Shown one piece after another: positions 36,765 through 44,475 of a stretch of DNA of 64,000 nt. Origin of the DNA: Bacillus sp. SD075. GTDB lineage: Bacteria; Bacillota; Bacilli; Bacillales; DSM-1321. Below the pieces are notes generated by a model. It was not told the origin of the DNA. It worked only from the letters and a program-made list of their open reading frames with translations, and ran no database searches. The stretch is from the NCBI RefSeq assembly GCF_017355165.1, contig NZ_JADILK010000015.1:28174-92173 (forward strand), given 5' to 3'. A program made the translations under genes and the position numbers. How positions within the stretch are numbered: position 1 is the stretch's first letter; each line of letters opens with the position of its first letter.

Positions 36765-37207
36765 TGGCTTCTCTCCCTTTCTGTTGGTTCCGTTATTCAT
36801 GATATCCTTTACGTATAAGCATATTGTTGGTTGGAAATATATAACTAATTAAATCGTATAATAAATGCCAGATTTAATCAATATTTACTAAAGTTCCCTT
36901 CCTCCGCTTAAGGGAAACTTTTGCCCGCTCCTGAACATTAATAACAGATTGGAAAATTGGAGCGTAATCAAGTTATCTACTTTTCTTAAGCAATTGTGAA
37001 GGCAATGCCTTTTCAATCAATTTTTGTTAATTTTGTTCCATTTATGGAACCGAACATATTTCCCCTTTATACATTATCTAATGGTTAATTCTGCATAGTA
37101 ATAGGGATTGCTCAAAAAAACTATGAAATCTTTATATACAGAAATTTGCAGGACTTTTCGATTTTTCCCAGAACTTTTATACAGAGTATTTCTCGAAGGA
37201 GAGTGAA

Positions 37208-37675
37208 ATGATGGTTCTATCGAAAGAAGGTTTGTTAAATATTTTAGAAGGAAACAGGAGATTGACGATGCGGGTGATTGAAGCCTTTCCTGAAGAGGAA
37301 TTATTTCACTATACACCGGCCGGTGAGCTTCGTCCTTTCGCAGAGATGGTTAAAGAAATCATGAACATTGAGACTGGATATATGCATGGGATTGCACTTA
37401 GTGTTTGGAAGTATCCAGATTCGTTTGCTGGAATTTCTACCAAAGTGGAACTAGTTTCAGCCTGCGAAGCAGTAAGGGACGATACTAGGAGACTGTGGGA
37501 GGAAATGACTGAGGAAACACTTGGAGTGGTGGAAAAAGATCCCTTTTTCGGTCCATCACAAAGCCACTTTGATAGGCTTCAATATGCCTTGGAAAATGAG
37601 ATCCATCACAGGGGACAGGGTTATATCTATCTTAGAACGCTCGGAATTGAACCACCGGAATTTTTCGTCAGGTAG
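37208..37675 (+). CDS. DinB family protein
   Basis: A 155-aa four-helix-bundle protein of the DinB/YfiT type. Metal-binding residues are visible as NIETGYMHGIAL and ENEIHHRGQGYIYLRTLG (the conserved H-x3-R near residues 137-141). Such proteins are often thiol transferases or damage-inducible proteins of unknown substrate. AAGGAGAG precedes the start; a second ATG follows immediately. The 400-base region upstream holds no gene. Confidence 0.83.
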   Translation: MMVLSKEGLLNILEGNRRLTMRVIEAFPEEELFHYTPAGELRPFAEMVKEIMNIETGYMHGIALSVWKYPDSFAGISTKVELVSACEAVRDDTRRLWEEMTEETLGVVEKDPFFGPSQSHFDRLQYALENEIHHRGQGYIYLRTLGIEPPEFFVR

Positions 37676-37731
37676 TAATGAAATAATATGTCATAAAACG
37701 TATAGTAATCAAAAAAATAGGAGTGAGATAA

Positions 37732-38145
37732 ATGTCAGTTGTTGCATATCTTAATTTTAATGGGAATTGTCGGGAAGCAGTAGAGTTCTACGCAGAGGTT
37801 TTTGGAACGGAACAACCTAATATCATGACCTTTGGGGAAACACCGCCTAATCCGGAATTTACCCTTCCAGAAGAAGCGAAAAATTTAGTCATGCATTCAA
37901 GGCTAAATATTAATGGAAGCAATATCATGTTTTCGGATACTTTCCCTGGTATGCCTTTTGTTGAAGGAAACAATATCAGCCTGGCATATGTCAGTAATGA
38001 TTTGGATGAAATTAAATCGATCTTTAACAAACTAAGTGAAGGGGGCACGGTTGGTCTAGAGCTTCAAGAAACGTTCTGGAGTAAAATTTACGGTCAGTTA
38101 ACCGATAAATTCGGCATCAAATGGCAATTTAACTTCGAGAGCTGA
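37732..38145 (+). CDS. PhnB-like VOC family protein
   Basis: A 137-aa VOC/PhnB-like protein (LNFNGNCREAVEFYAEVFG at the N-terminus, EETFWSKIYGQLTDKFGIKWQ-type ending split as LQETFWSKIYG and LTDKFGIKWQF). The family is usually encoded beside DinB proteins in bacilli, as here, but its reaction is unknown. TAGGAGTGAG sets the start; 56 bases after the DinB gene, so probably one transcript. Confidence 0.85.
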   Translation: MSVVAYLNFNGNCREAVEFYAEVFGTEQPNIMTFGETPPNPEFTLPEEAKNLVMHSRLNINGSNIMFSDTFPGMPFVEGNNISLAYVSNDLDEIKSIFNKLSEGGTVGLELQETFWSKIYGQLTDKFGIKWQFNFES

Positions 38146-38183
38146 GTAATGAACATGACCCTTTATTGATTCTCCTTCAATTT

Positions 38184-38228
38184 GGATATAGGCTTTTCAC
38201 TGGTGAAAAGTTTCTATATCCTTTTTGT
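38184..38228 (+). terminator. Terminator after DinB/PhnB-like genes
   Basis: GGATATAG-CTTTTC pairs with GAAAAG-CTATATCC around a short loop, followed by TTTTTG. The 300 bases after it show no gene. Confidence 0.85.
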
Positions 38229-38533
38229 ATTTCCATCACCAGGAGGCCAAGATACTGTAACTAGATAGGGTAATAATTCTTCGTTAATCCTTAAAGATGG
38301 GAGGGCTATATAAAGGCCATTTACATTAAGGGAATTAGTTAAATGATGAGTTAGTAAAAAATGAATACACTTATGACTTCACCCCACTACTTATATCCCT
38401 TTCTTGGTTCCTGATAAATGACGTATAGTAATAGGGTATCTTCAAGATAGTTAATCTCATCGAAAAATCCACATCCTGATACCTCCAATAGAAGAAGGAT
38501 TTAGTTATCGGAAATTTGCTAAATATGTAAACT

Positions 38534-38565
38534 GAAAAGGAGAAATTATGAAAAGGAGAAATTAT
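38534..38565 (+). repeat. 16-bp tandem duplication covering a ribosome site and start codon
   Basis: GAAAAGGAGAAATTAT occurs twice in perfect tandem (38534-38549 and 38550-38565). It gives two RBS-ATG units; the first ATG (38548) opens a short out-of-frame ORF, the second (38564) opens the PhnB-like pseudogene. Confidence 0.9.
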
Positions 38566-39064
38566 GAAAAACAAAATTCAAAAAATCACGACCAACTTGT
38601 GGTTTGATACACAAGCTGAGGAAGCGGCGAAATTCTACACTTCCATCTTCGAAAATTCTAAGGTCGGAAGAATTGTTAGCTATGGAAATGAAGGAAATCA
38701 AATCCATGGGAAGCCAGAGGGATCAGTGATGACCGTTGAGTTTGAATTGGAAGGACAAGCATTTGTAGCATTAAATGGCGGTCCGCAATTCAAATTCACA
38801 GAGGCAATATCATTTATCATCCATTGCGAGGGGCAAGGAGATTTGGACCATTATTAGGAAAAACTCTCTGAGGACGGAGACAAAAATGCACAAGTTTGCG
38901 GTTGGCTGAAAGATCGATTCGGAGTATCATGGCAAATTGTCCCTGGGAACCTATCCAAGATGGTAAACGACTCCAATCCTGACAAATCGGAAAGAGTTAT
39001 GAAAGCGCTGCTCCAAATGAAGAAAATTGACATAAAAACTTTAGAACGGGCGTATAAAGGATAG
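38564..39064 (+). pseudogene. PhnB-like VOC gene with an in-frame amber stop
   Basis: Codons 1-97 encode a normal PhnB-like N-terminus (KITTNLWFDTQAEEAAKFYT, FVALNGGPQFKF). TAG at 38855-38857 interrupts DHY-stop-EKLSEDGDK, where relatives have tryptophan (DHYWEKLSEGG). The same frame then continues for 68 codons through CGWLKDRFGVSWQIVP to a natural TAG at 39062-39064. A single TGG-to-TAG change would explain it. Either a recent pseudogene, a sequencing error, or a suppressed stop. The amber codon sits in the C-terminal VOC module, so the truncated product is unlikely to fold. Confidence 0.88.
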
Positions 39065-39260
39065 GATTCAAGAAAAAGGTAATTTGAAATAACTAAAGCC
39101 TAATTTCCCGGCATTGTAGGTGTGAAATGAGGTTTTGATATTTGAATTTCCTTAAAATTGTTAATTCGCATTTTCATGGCGATACCCCTATTGGAAAAGA
39201 AAAGCCTTCTTAAGTAAAATGGTATAAATGATCTATATAGTTTTTAAGGGAGAAATAGAA

Positions 39261-39815
39261 ATGATGGACAATATATTTACACTAGCACTTAAACGTGGCG
39301 ATGAAATAATAGAAAGAAAAATCCGCTACGACTCCAAAGTTATAGAACATAACTGTTTGCTGTTAAACAAACAAAATCAACAAGTCGTACTTTTTCATGA
39401 AATCCTGGATTCGTTCACGATGAAAGCGGGTTCTATTAAATTAACCATCCCTGTAGGCAGTTATACGATTGCTTATTATTGGAAAGACCGTCCTTATAAT
39501 TTATACATTTGGAGAGATAACGAAGGGAATTATTTAGGATCCTATTTAAATATTGTAAGAAATACATATATGGCGGATACGTTGATATCCTTTGAGGATT
39601 TGATCATTGATATCTTGGTGCTTCCGGATGGGTCACGTTTTATTTTAGACGAGGATGAGTTACCAGTGCCAATAGAGCAATTTGAGAGTGGCTCTGTTAA
39701 ACAAGCCCTAAACTTTTTACTTGATTCCATTGATATTCTTCTTGCTCAAATCATTTCAGAATCCGAGAAACTCTATAAACATAAAGACCTCCTTCCATGG
39801 TTGAACAACAATTGA
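39261..39815 (+). CDS. DUF402 domain protein
   Basis: A 184-aa protein of the DUF402/FomD-like fold (YYWKDRPYNLYIWRDNEGNY, then FEDLIIDILVLPDGSRFILD and DEDELPVPIE with conserved acidic metal-site residues). Some family members are nucleoside di/triphosphate phosphatases; this one is unproven. The ATG at 39261 has AAGGGAG 8 bases upstream; the frame is open from 39228 without a ribosome site. Confidence 0.78.
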   Translation: MMDNIFTLALKRGDEIIERKIRYDSKVIEHNCLLLNKQNQQVVLFHEILDSFTMKAGSIKLTIPVGSYTIAYYWKDRPYNLYIWRDNEGNYLGSYLNIVRNTYMADTLISFEDLIIDILVLPDGSRFILDEDELPVPIEQFESGSVKQALNFLLDSIDILLAQIISESEKLYKHKDLLPWLNNN

Positions 39816-39854
39816 TTCTTTGAACTCCACAACAGGGAAGCCATTACCATGAAT

Positions 39855-39888
39855 AAAAAGCCTACTTTCTTAAAGTAGGCTTTTTATT
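39855..39888. terminator. Bidirectional terminator between DUF402 and lysozyme-like genes
   Basis: AAAAAGCCTACTTT pairs perfectly with AAAGTAGGCTTTTT. Confidence 0.92.
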
Positions 39889-39893
39889 CCCCC

Positions 39894-40541
39894 TCACTCA
39901 CCATCTGCTTGAGCCGATATACTGTCGGCAAGCTCCTCAATGTTCTTAGATACTTTCGCACTGTATGAGTAGTCACCGTAGCAATATGGGTATCGAAAAT
40001 TATCTTTGTCTCCGCCGCAGTCATAGAGCTTGGGGTTCTTTTCGACCTGAAGCATGGAGAACTTCTTTGCAAGCTCTTCATTATGCTTGCCCCCTTCATC
40101 CGCAACGAAATCAATATAACCAATTCCCATGTTATATGCTTGAATGATCGTGGCAAAATCCACGCCCTTTTCATTGCCATATTCATTGATTCTCTTAAAA
40201 TGTTTCACCCCATACTTAATGCTTTCCGTTGGATCTGTGATCGTATTCGGATCAAGTCCTGCTGACTCAGATGCCTGCATTGGGTCACCGCCCCTTCCTC
40301 GGCTTTCCTGCTGCATCAATGCAATCAATGTCGAAGTATGCTCCTCAAGTCCGTATTTAGCCAACTCGTTTCGGAGAAGTGAACTATACTTTTTCACGCT
40401 CGCAAAAGAATCAAGCGTATTTACTGTTGTGTAAACATTTTGGGAATAAGGGGTTTTCATGATCTCCTTTATGAGCAAAAATGCAAAAAACAGGATAAAA
40501 ATGACAAAAATATTCTTTGATTTCTTACGTTTCTTCTTCAC
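39894..40541 (-). CDS. Lysozyme-like (CwlT N-terminal type) cell-wall hydrolase
   Basis: A 215-aa protein with an N-terminal basic stretch and one membrane helix (residues about 10-25), then a lysozyme/transglycosylase-like domain: ALMQQESRGRGGDPMQASES carries the probable catalytic glutamate, followed by SIKYGVKHFKRI and AYNMGIGYIDFV. It resembles the muramidase half of CwlT and B. subtilis YocA. Because CwlT-type proteins occur in ICE conjugation modules it could be a relic of such an element, but no other conjugation gene is present. Confidence 0.8.
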   Translation of the reverse strand: MKKKRKKSKNIFVIFILFFAFLLIKEIMKTPYSQNVYTTVNTLDSFASVKKYSSLLRNELAKYGLEEHTSTLIALMQQESRGRGGDPMQASESAGLDPNTITDPTESIKYGVKHFKRINEYGNEKGVDFATIIQAYNMGIGYIDFVADEGGKHNEELAKKFSMLQVEKNPKLYDCGGDKDNFRYPYCYGDYSYSAKVSKNIEELADSISAQADGE

Positions 40542-40770
40542 ATTCTCTCTCCGTTATCTCTAGGTTATATATTTATATCTTAACAAATAGTAAGAGTAAT
40601 AACTAATTAGAATACCCAATTAAATGTTCATGAAAATGAGATTACGAGTAATTGAAATTAGTATTTTAAATTCAATTCTATTATTAGCCGCAAAATTATA
40701 AGACGCACAGAGTCATTCAGTGTATATTTATTCGTACAATGAAACACCCTATTGGTTGGAGGTGATATGT

Positions 40771-40926
40771 ATGGATAAGAAGATTGATAAAGAAGAAATC
40801 CTTAATGTTAAAAAGAAAAAATATAGAAACGAGTTTGGGGCAGATCCAGATGAACAAGAAATGAATGGTCTGTATGGTATGTTGGAAACTGAATATGAAG
40901 ATAAGCTTCACGATCAAGAAAAGTAA
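40771..40926 (+). CDS. Small acidic/lysine-rich hypothetical protein (51 aa)
   Basis: The ATG at 40771 follows a strong GGAGGTGAT site. The product is hydrophilic and probably helical, with alternating charged residues (KEEILNVKKKKYRNEF, ETEYEDKLHDQEK). No family recognised. The ribosome site is the main evidence that it is expressed. Confidence 0.55.
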   Translation: MDKKIDKEEILNVKKKKYRNEFGADPDEQEMNGLYGMLETEYEDKLHDQEK

Positions 40927-41134
40927 GGATTGTTTCCTTTAATATTTGTTAAGCACCTTATACGGCGTTTTTTTATGAGTTCATCTATTATGAACTTATT
41001 GATTCTACTCTAAAGGCTCGTATTTTGTTTCATATGAACTGATTTTTGAATATGCAAAAAAATGAAAACCCAGAAATTATCGTTTTTTCCAATTTAGAAT
41101 ACGTTTTAGTCACTAACTACAAAGGATATCATTA

Positions 41135-41165
41135 AAAAGGGAGTGACCTAATATCGTCACTCCCT
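41135..41165 (-). terminator. Terminator behind the SDR relic
   Basis: On the minus strand GGGAGTGAC pairs perfectly with GTCACTCCC, followed by TTTTT. It survives although the gene it served is broken. Confidence 0.82.
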
Positions 41166-41173
41166 TTACTTAA

Positions 41174-41385
41174 TTAGTATCGTAATGATTGTCCGTCATC
41201 AATCGTAATGACGACCCAATGCGGCTGCCTGACCTAAACCTGATCCTGCCCAAGTAATGATTACACTTTTGAATGACTTGTCCATTAATGGCATCCGCTT
41301 TCTCAGAGAACAGGAACGTTACAACTTCAGCAACTTCTGGCAGAATTAATTTTTTCCTCATTTGAAGTTGTACCAAAAAGACCAA
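41174..41385 (-). pseudogene. Scrambled relic of a short-chain dehydrogenase
   Basis: Three SDR pieces lie in about 210 bases on the minus strand. First a C-terminal piece, EVAEVVTFLFSEKADAINGQ. Overlapping its end in another frame is an N-terminal piece, MDKSFKSVIIT-WAGSGLGQAAAL (41285 to 41199), matching the TGxxxGxG start region of SDRs with W for G. Then the last C-terminal residues, VITIDDGQSLRY, ending at TAA 41174-41176. The normal order would be INGQ-VITIDGGQSLRY without the insert. No product is expected. Confidence 0.75.
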
Positions 41386-41460
41386 ACGCTTCTTAGAGGA
41401 GTTATTTTTATCCTACTGATTTTGGAGATAAATTCAAAAAATGAAGAACCCCATTTACAG

Positions 41461-41560
41461 GAGGGCTCGCAAACTGTCTGCCAAGCCTCCTTGTCGCCAT
41501 CGTCTGTAGGGTCTTGGCTAGCCATTTATTCGGCAGGAGTGTCGCAAATTTCTTCAAAAA
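41461..41560 (+). repeat. Degraded copy A of a dispersed Bacillaceae-type intergenic repeat
   Basis: Contains GTCTTGGCTAGCC and GGCAGGAGTGTCGCAAA, preceded by CTGCCAAGCCTCCTTGTCGC. It shares the 13-base core and the AGGAGT block with the copy at 52501-52558 in the same orientation. Similar sequences (GCAGGAGTCTCG / GGGTCTTGGC) are scattered in intergenic regions of bacilli, from memory. Confidence 0.65.
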
Positions 41561-41598
41561 AACATGAGGGATAAACTGGTCTTGTTTTTTAAATCATG

Positions 41599-41658
41599 GT
41601 TCGGGGCGAGAGCATTCCGAACACCCCTTTCATAGAAAGGGCTCCGTGGTGTTTTTTT
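41599..41658 (+). terminator. Double hairpin ending in a T-tract, source gene unknown
   Basis: GTTCGG pairs with CCGAAC, immediately followed by ACACC-CCTTTC / GAAAGG-GGTGT and T7. It has terminator form on the plus strand, but no plus-strand gene lies upstream, only the relic and the repeat. It may be the tail of a lost gene or an RNA. Confidence 0.45.
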
Positions 41659-42460
41659 AATCCACTAGCCTAGTTTTGGCTGGATCGCAGTTTGGCTTTT
41701 CTATGTCTGTCGATTCTGCGAGTTTCGTTAAATAATAACATTCTTCACGCCACATATGATCGGCCATTAATGGCGAAAGCGTTCCAAGAGCCTGCGCACT
41801 AAGCTCAAGTTCCTCCAATTCAAGCAGAAAGTGCTGAAAGAATTTAATTTCCAATGTAACGTCCGCATTCATTTTTTCCAATGCAGGGAATGTTGACAGA
41901 TTGGTTCGTAAATATCCAGCCATTTCAACCGCTTTTATATAAAAATCATTAAAATGTTTTTTATATTGGTCACTTTTCTCCTTTAATCTTTTTTCAACGT
42001 CATCCATATTGGATGATATTGCACCTGCATGCCCAGCTGCATCTAACAGCCAAATCAAATGATGATGAAGTTCATGAAAAACAGGCGGCATTTGATTTGA
42101 ATTGAAGTATTTCAATAATCTTAAATACTCTTCTAATTCGTTTACCATATGATTAATGAATGAAGGTGAAAGATGTATTTTTATTTTACCTACCAGATGT
42201 TCTTTAATTAGGCTTAGCTTAAACTCTCGAAATCTTATTACCTTTTCTTCTGCCAAGGCAGTAAGTTGCGAAATCTCTTCCGATTTGGCTTTACCAAGGA
42301 GAGTATCAAAAATTCGAATGAATTCTGAGGCGATTTCAATGTTCTCCACTTCAACTGGAGCTAAAGACTCATGGATAAACCTGGCATGGTCTCCTAAGAT
42401 TTGCAGCCAAAAATGATGCTCGAATCTTGCTGTTTTCTCCAAAAACTCGTTCATTCGCAC
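41657..42460 (-). CDS. DUF2935 family protein
   Basis: A 267-aa protein of two similar hemerythrin-like helical bundles (FEHHFWLQILGDHARFIHES near the N-terminus and FFQHFLLELEEL ... LSPLMADHMWREECYYL in the second half). Conserved His and Glu residues suggest metal binding. The family is common in Bacillus and Clostridium; function unknown. It is a single gene with no recognisable partner. Confidence 0.82.
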   Translation of the reverse strand: MRMNEFLEKTARFEHHFWLQILGDHARFIHESLAPVEVENIEIASEFIRIFDTLLGKAKSEEISQLTALAEEKVIRFREFKLSLIKEHLVGKIKIHLSPSFINHMVNELEEYLRLLKYFNSNQMPPVFHELHHHLIWLLDAAGHAGAISSNMDDVEKRLKEKSDQYKKHFNDFYIKAVEMAGYLRTNLSTFPALEKMNADVTLEIKFFQHFLLELEELELSAQALGTLSPLMADHMWREECYYLTKLAESTDIEKPNCDPAKTRLVD

Positions 42461-42761
42461 TCCTCCATCATTTAAGTTATCGAAACCTCACTTATAATTT
42501 GTATTCCTAAATCTACAGACTTATTAATATTAATTGTATGGGGACCAAACTATACCCACATGAATGTTCATAGACAGAAAAATCCTGATTGCAGTATAAA
42601 ATCCCGTCTAATCCTCAGTGAGTCAAACGTGTGCATCCCTTCTTCAAAATCGGTCTTTTTAGTACTTATTTAACTCCCATACAAATATAATATTTTTATT
42701 GATTTAACGATTCTGGTAATAGTGAAATTGGGTAAAATGTGCTTTTTTGGAGGACAGTAGA

Positions 42762-43163
42762 TTGTCAAAGGAAATATTGAGTTACATGGACTATCCAATG
42801 GTGAGAATTCAAGGGGGAGAACTACAATTAAGGGACGATGGAATTAAAAGCAAATGGAAAGCTGAAATAAGTCCGTTCCTTCTTGCCCGTTATCCTGTTA
42901 CTACGGGTCTTTACTATATTATTACAAACAGATCACCTAATTATTTTGATCAAGATCTAAAACCTGTTGTGAATATTTCTTGGAATGATGCTATTTCTTT
43001 TTGTAATCTGCTTTCACAGAAATCTGGGCTGAGAGAGTCTTATTCTATTAATGGTGAAAACATTGTTTGTGATTGGGAATCAAACGATTTTCGACTTCCT
43101 TCAGAAGCAGAGTGGCAATTTACATGTATCCTAGCCGTATACTTATTTTTAGTTTTTTTGTAG
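42762..43163 (+). pseudogene. Truncated formylglycine-generating-enzyme-like (SUMF1) gene
   Basis: A TTG start at 42762 after TTGGAGGAC. The 133-aa product matches the N-terminal half of SUMF1/FGE-type proteins: MVRIQGGEL, ISPFLLARYPVTTGLYY, VNISWNDAISFCNLLSQKSG and FRLPSEAEWQFTC. There the homology stops and 11 hydrophobic residues lead to a stop. The second half, with the catalytic cysteines and the NVWEW motif, is missing. A terminator follows at once, so a deletion seems to have joined the 5' half to unrelated sequence. No sulfatase or ergothioneine gene is near. Confidence 0.78.
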
Positions 43164-43184
43164 GGTTCAGATTGGAACAAAAAT

Positions 43185-43214
43185 AAAAAACCTGATAATT
43201 TTTCAGGTTTTTTA
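43185..43214. terminator. Bidirectional terminator
   Basis: AAAAAACCTGA pairs with TCAGGTTTTTT; it serves the convergent gene at 43232-43492 and the SUMF1 relic. Confidence 0.82.
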
Positions 43215-43231
43215 ATATTTTTATCGTTCGA

Positions 43232-43492
43232 TTACCAGAGAAATGCAAGAAAGACTAAAGATGCAATTGCACCAAAGGCAAATCCATTTGCTGCACCCCA
43301 ACCATATCCTGCATTAAAACCGCCATAACCAAAACCCCCAAGGTTTCCTCCGCCGTCAAATGGACGAATATATACACGGTTCGACGTAACACGGTGTATG
43401 ATTCCCCGATGTACAGTTCCTCTACTTGTACGAATTTCAACAGGTCTTCCAACACCTTGCCTGCATTTATGATAATAATTATGATATCCCAT
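43232..43492 (-). CDS. Small glycine/tyrosine-rich membrane protein (86 aa)
   Basis: The N-terminal half is a basic, small-beta domain (VGRPVEIRTSRGTVHRGIIH, VTSNRVYIRPF), then a glycine-rich stretch (GGGNLGGFGYGGFNAGYGWG) and one C-terminal membrane helix (FGAIASLVFLAFLW). Similar short Gly-rich proteins in bacilli are often spore- or surface-associated; function not known. GGGGAG lies 6 bases before the ATG. Confidence 0.72.
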   Translation of the reverse strand: MGYHNYYHKCRQGVGRPVEIRTSRGTVHRGIIHRVTSNRVYIRPFDGGGNLGGFGYGGFNAGYGWGAANGFAFGAIASLVFLAFLW

Positions 43493-43647
43493 TATGCACT
43501 CCCCTTATTAGTCGATTCTACATCGTATGCACTTGGGGACTAGCCTGCATGGATTAAATACCCACCGATCCTATAAAAAATGATTAAAACACTCTTTGAA
43601 ACCAAAGCATAAAATATATTTATACATTTACCAAAGGAGATTATTCC

Positions 43648-44361
43648 ATGAACAATTCATACCAAGACGCACTGGCCAAAATTGGAATTGAAGGGGCACA
43701 CCCTGGTGGATTTGAACTGACTAAGCAACTCTTTAAAGATGAAAAAATCGATCATTCATCAATAATCCTTGATGCCGGATGCGGGACAGGGCAAACCTCA
43801 GCTTTCTTGGCAGAAACGTTTCTTTGCCAAGTATCCGCGGTTGATCATCACCCTGAGATGGTGAAACATGCAAAAAAAAGATTCCAACAAGCTAACTTAA
43901 GCATTGACCTATATAAGGCTTCAATAGAAGAACTGCCTTTTGACAATAATTCTTTTGATTTTATCATAGCCGAATCAACGCTTGCATTCACTGATATACA
44001 AAAATCACTGCGTGAATTTTACAGGGTTCTTAAACTAGGCGGCACTTTGTTATCCATTGATATGACCGCAGAAATCTTCCTTGATCCTGCCTCAAAAAAA
44101 GAAATCATGAAGTTTTATAATTTAAGAGATGTATGGATGCAATCCGAATGGTTAAAGGCTTTCCGGCAAAACGGATTTACAGATCTGGAAATCTTGAGAT
44201 CGATTACCGTCTTAGAGGGATTATCGGATTCTTCTGCATCAAATAGCCCCCTTCTGCCTTTGAATGAATCCTTGGAACGAGTCATGGACGAACATTACCG
44301 CCTCATTTTATCTTACGGTAACAGCCTTGGATATAGAGTATACAGGGCGAGTAAAAAGTAA
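43648..44361 (+). CDS. Class I SAM-dependent methyltransferase (UbiE/type 11)
   Basis: A 237-aa methyltransferase with motif I IILDAGCGTGQTSAFLAE (about residues 40-57), acidic loop VSAVDHHPEMV, EELPFDNNSFDFIIAES (motif IV/post II) and FYRVLKLGGTLLSID (motif VI). Substrate unknown. AAAGGAG sets the ATG. Stands alone, 114 bases from the convergent diguanylate cyclase gene. Confidence 0.86.
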   Translation: MNNSYQDALAKIGIEGAHPGGFELTKQLFKDEKIDHSSIILDAGCGTGQTSAFLAETFLCQVSAVDHHPEMVKHAKKRFQQANLSIDLYKASIEELPFDNNSFDFIIAESTLAFTDIQKSLREFYRVLKLGGTLLSIDMTAEIFLDPASKKEIMKFYNLRDVWMQSEWLKAFRQNGFTDLEILRSITVLEGLSDSSASNSPLLPLNESLERVMDEHYRLILSYGNSLGYRVYRASKK

Positions 44362-44475
44362 TGCTCCCGTTTCAAAAAGATACGTTAGTTTCAGTTACTT
44401 TACACGGATCAAGTATGAATACCATGAAAAAAAACCTAGAACAAGTTCAAGGTTTAAAGGGGTGGTCCAATAATC

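Noticed and set aside
39894..40541. Possible integrative conjugative element because of the CwlT-like domain
   Set aside because: No integrase, relaxase, VirB-type or attachment-site sequence anywhere near.
41362..41574. Plus-strand 70-codon frame
   Set aside because: It runs through the SDR relic edge and the intergenic repeat; no ribosome site.
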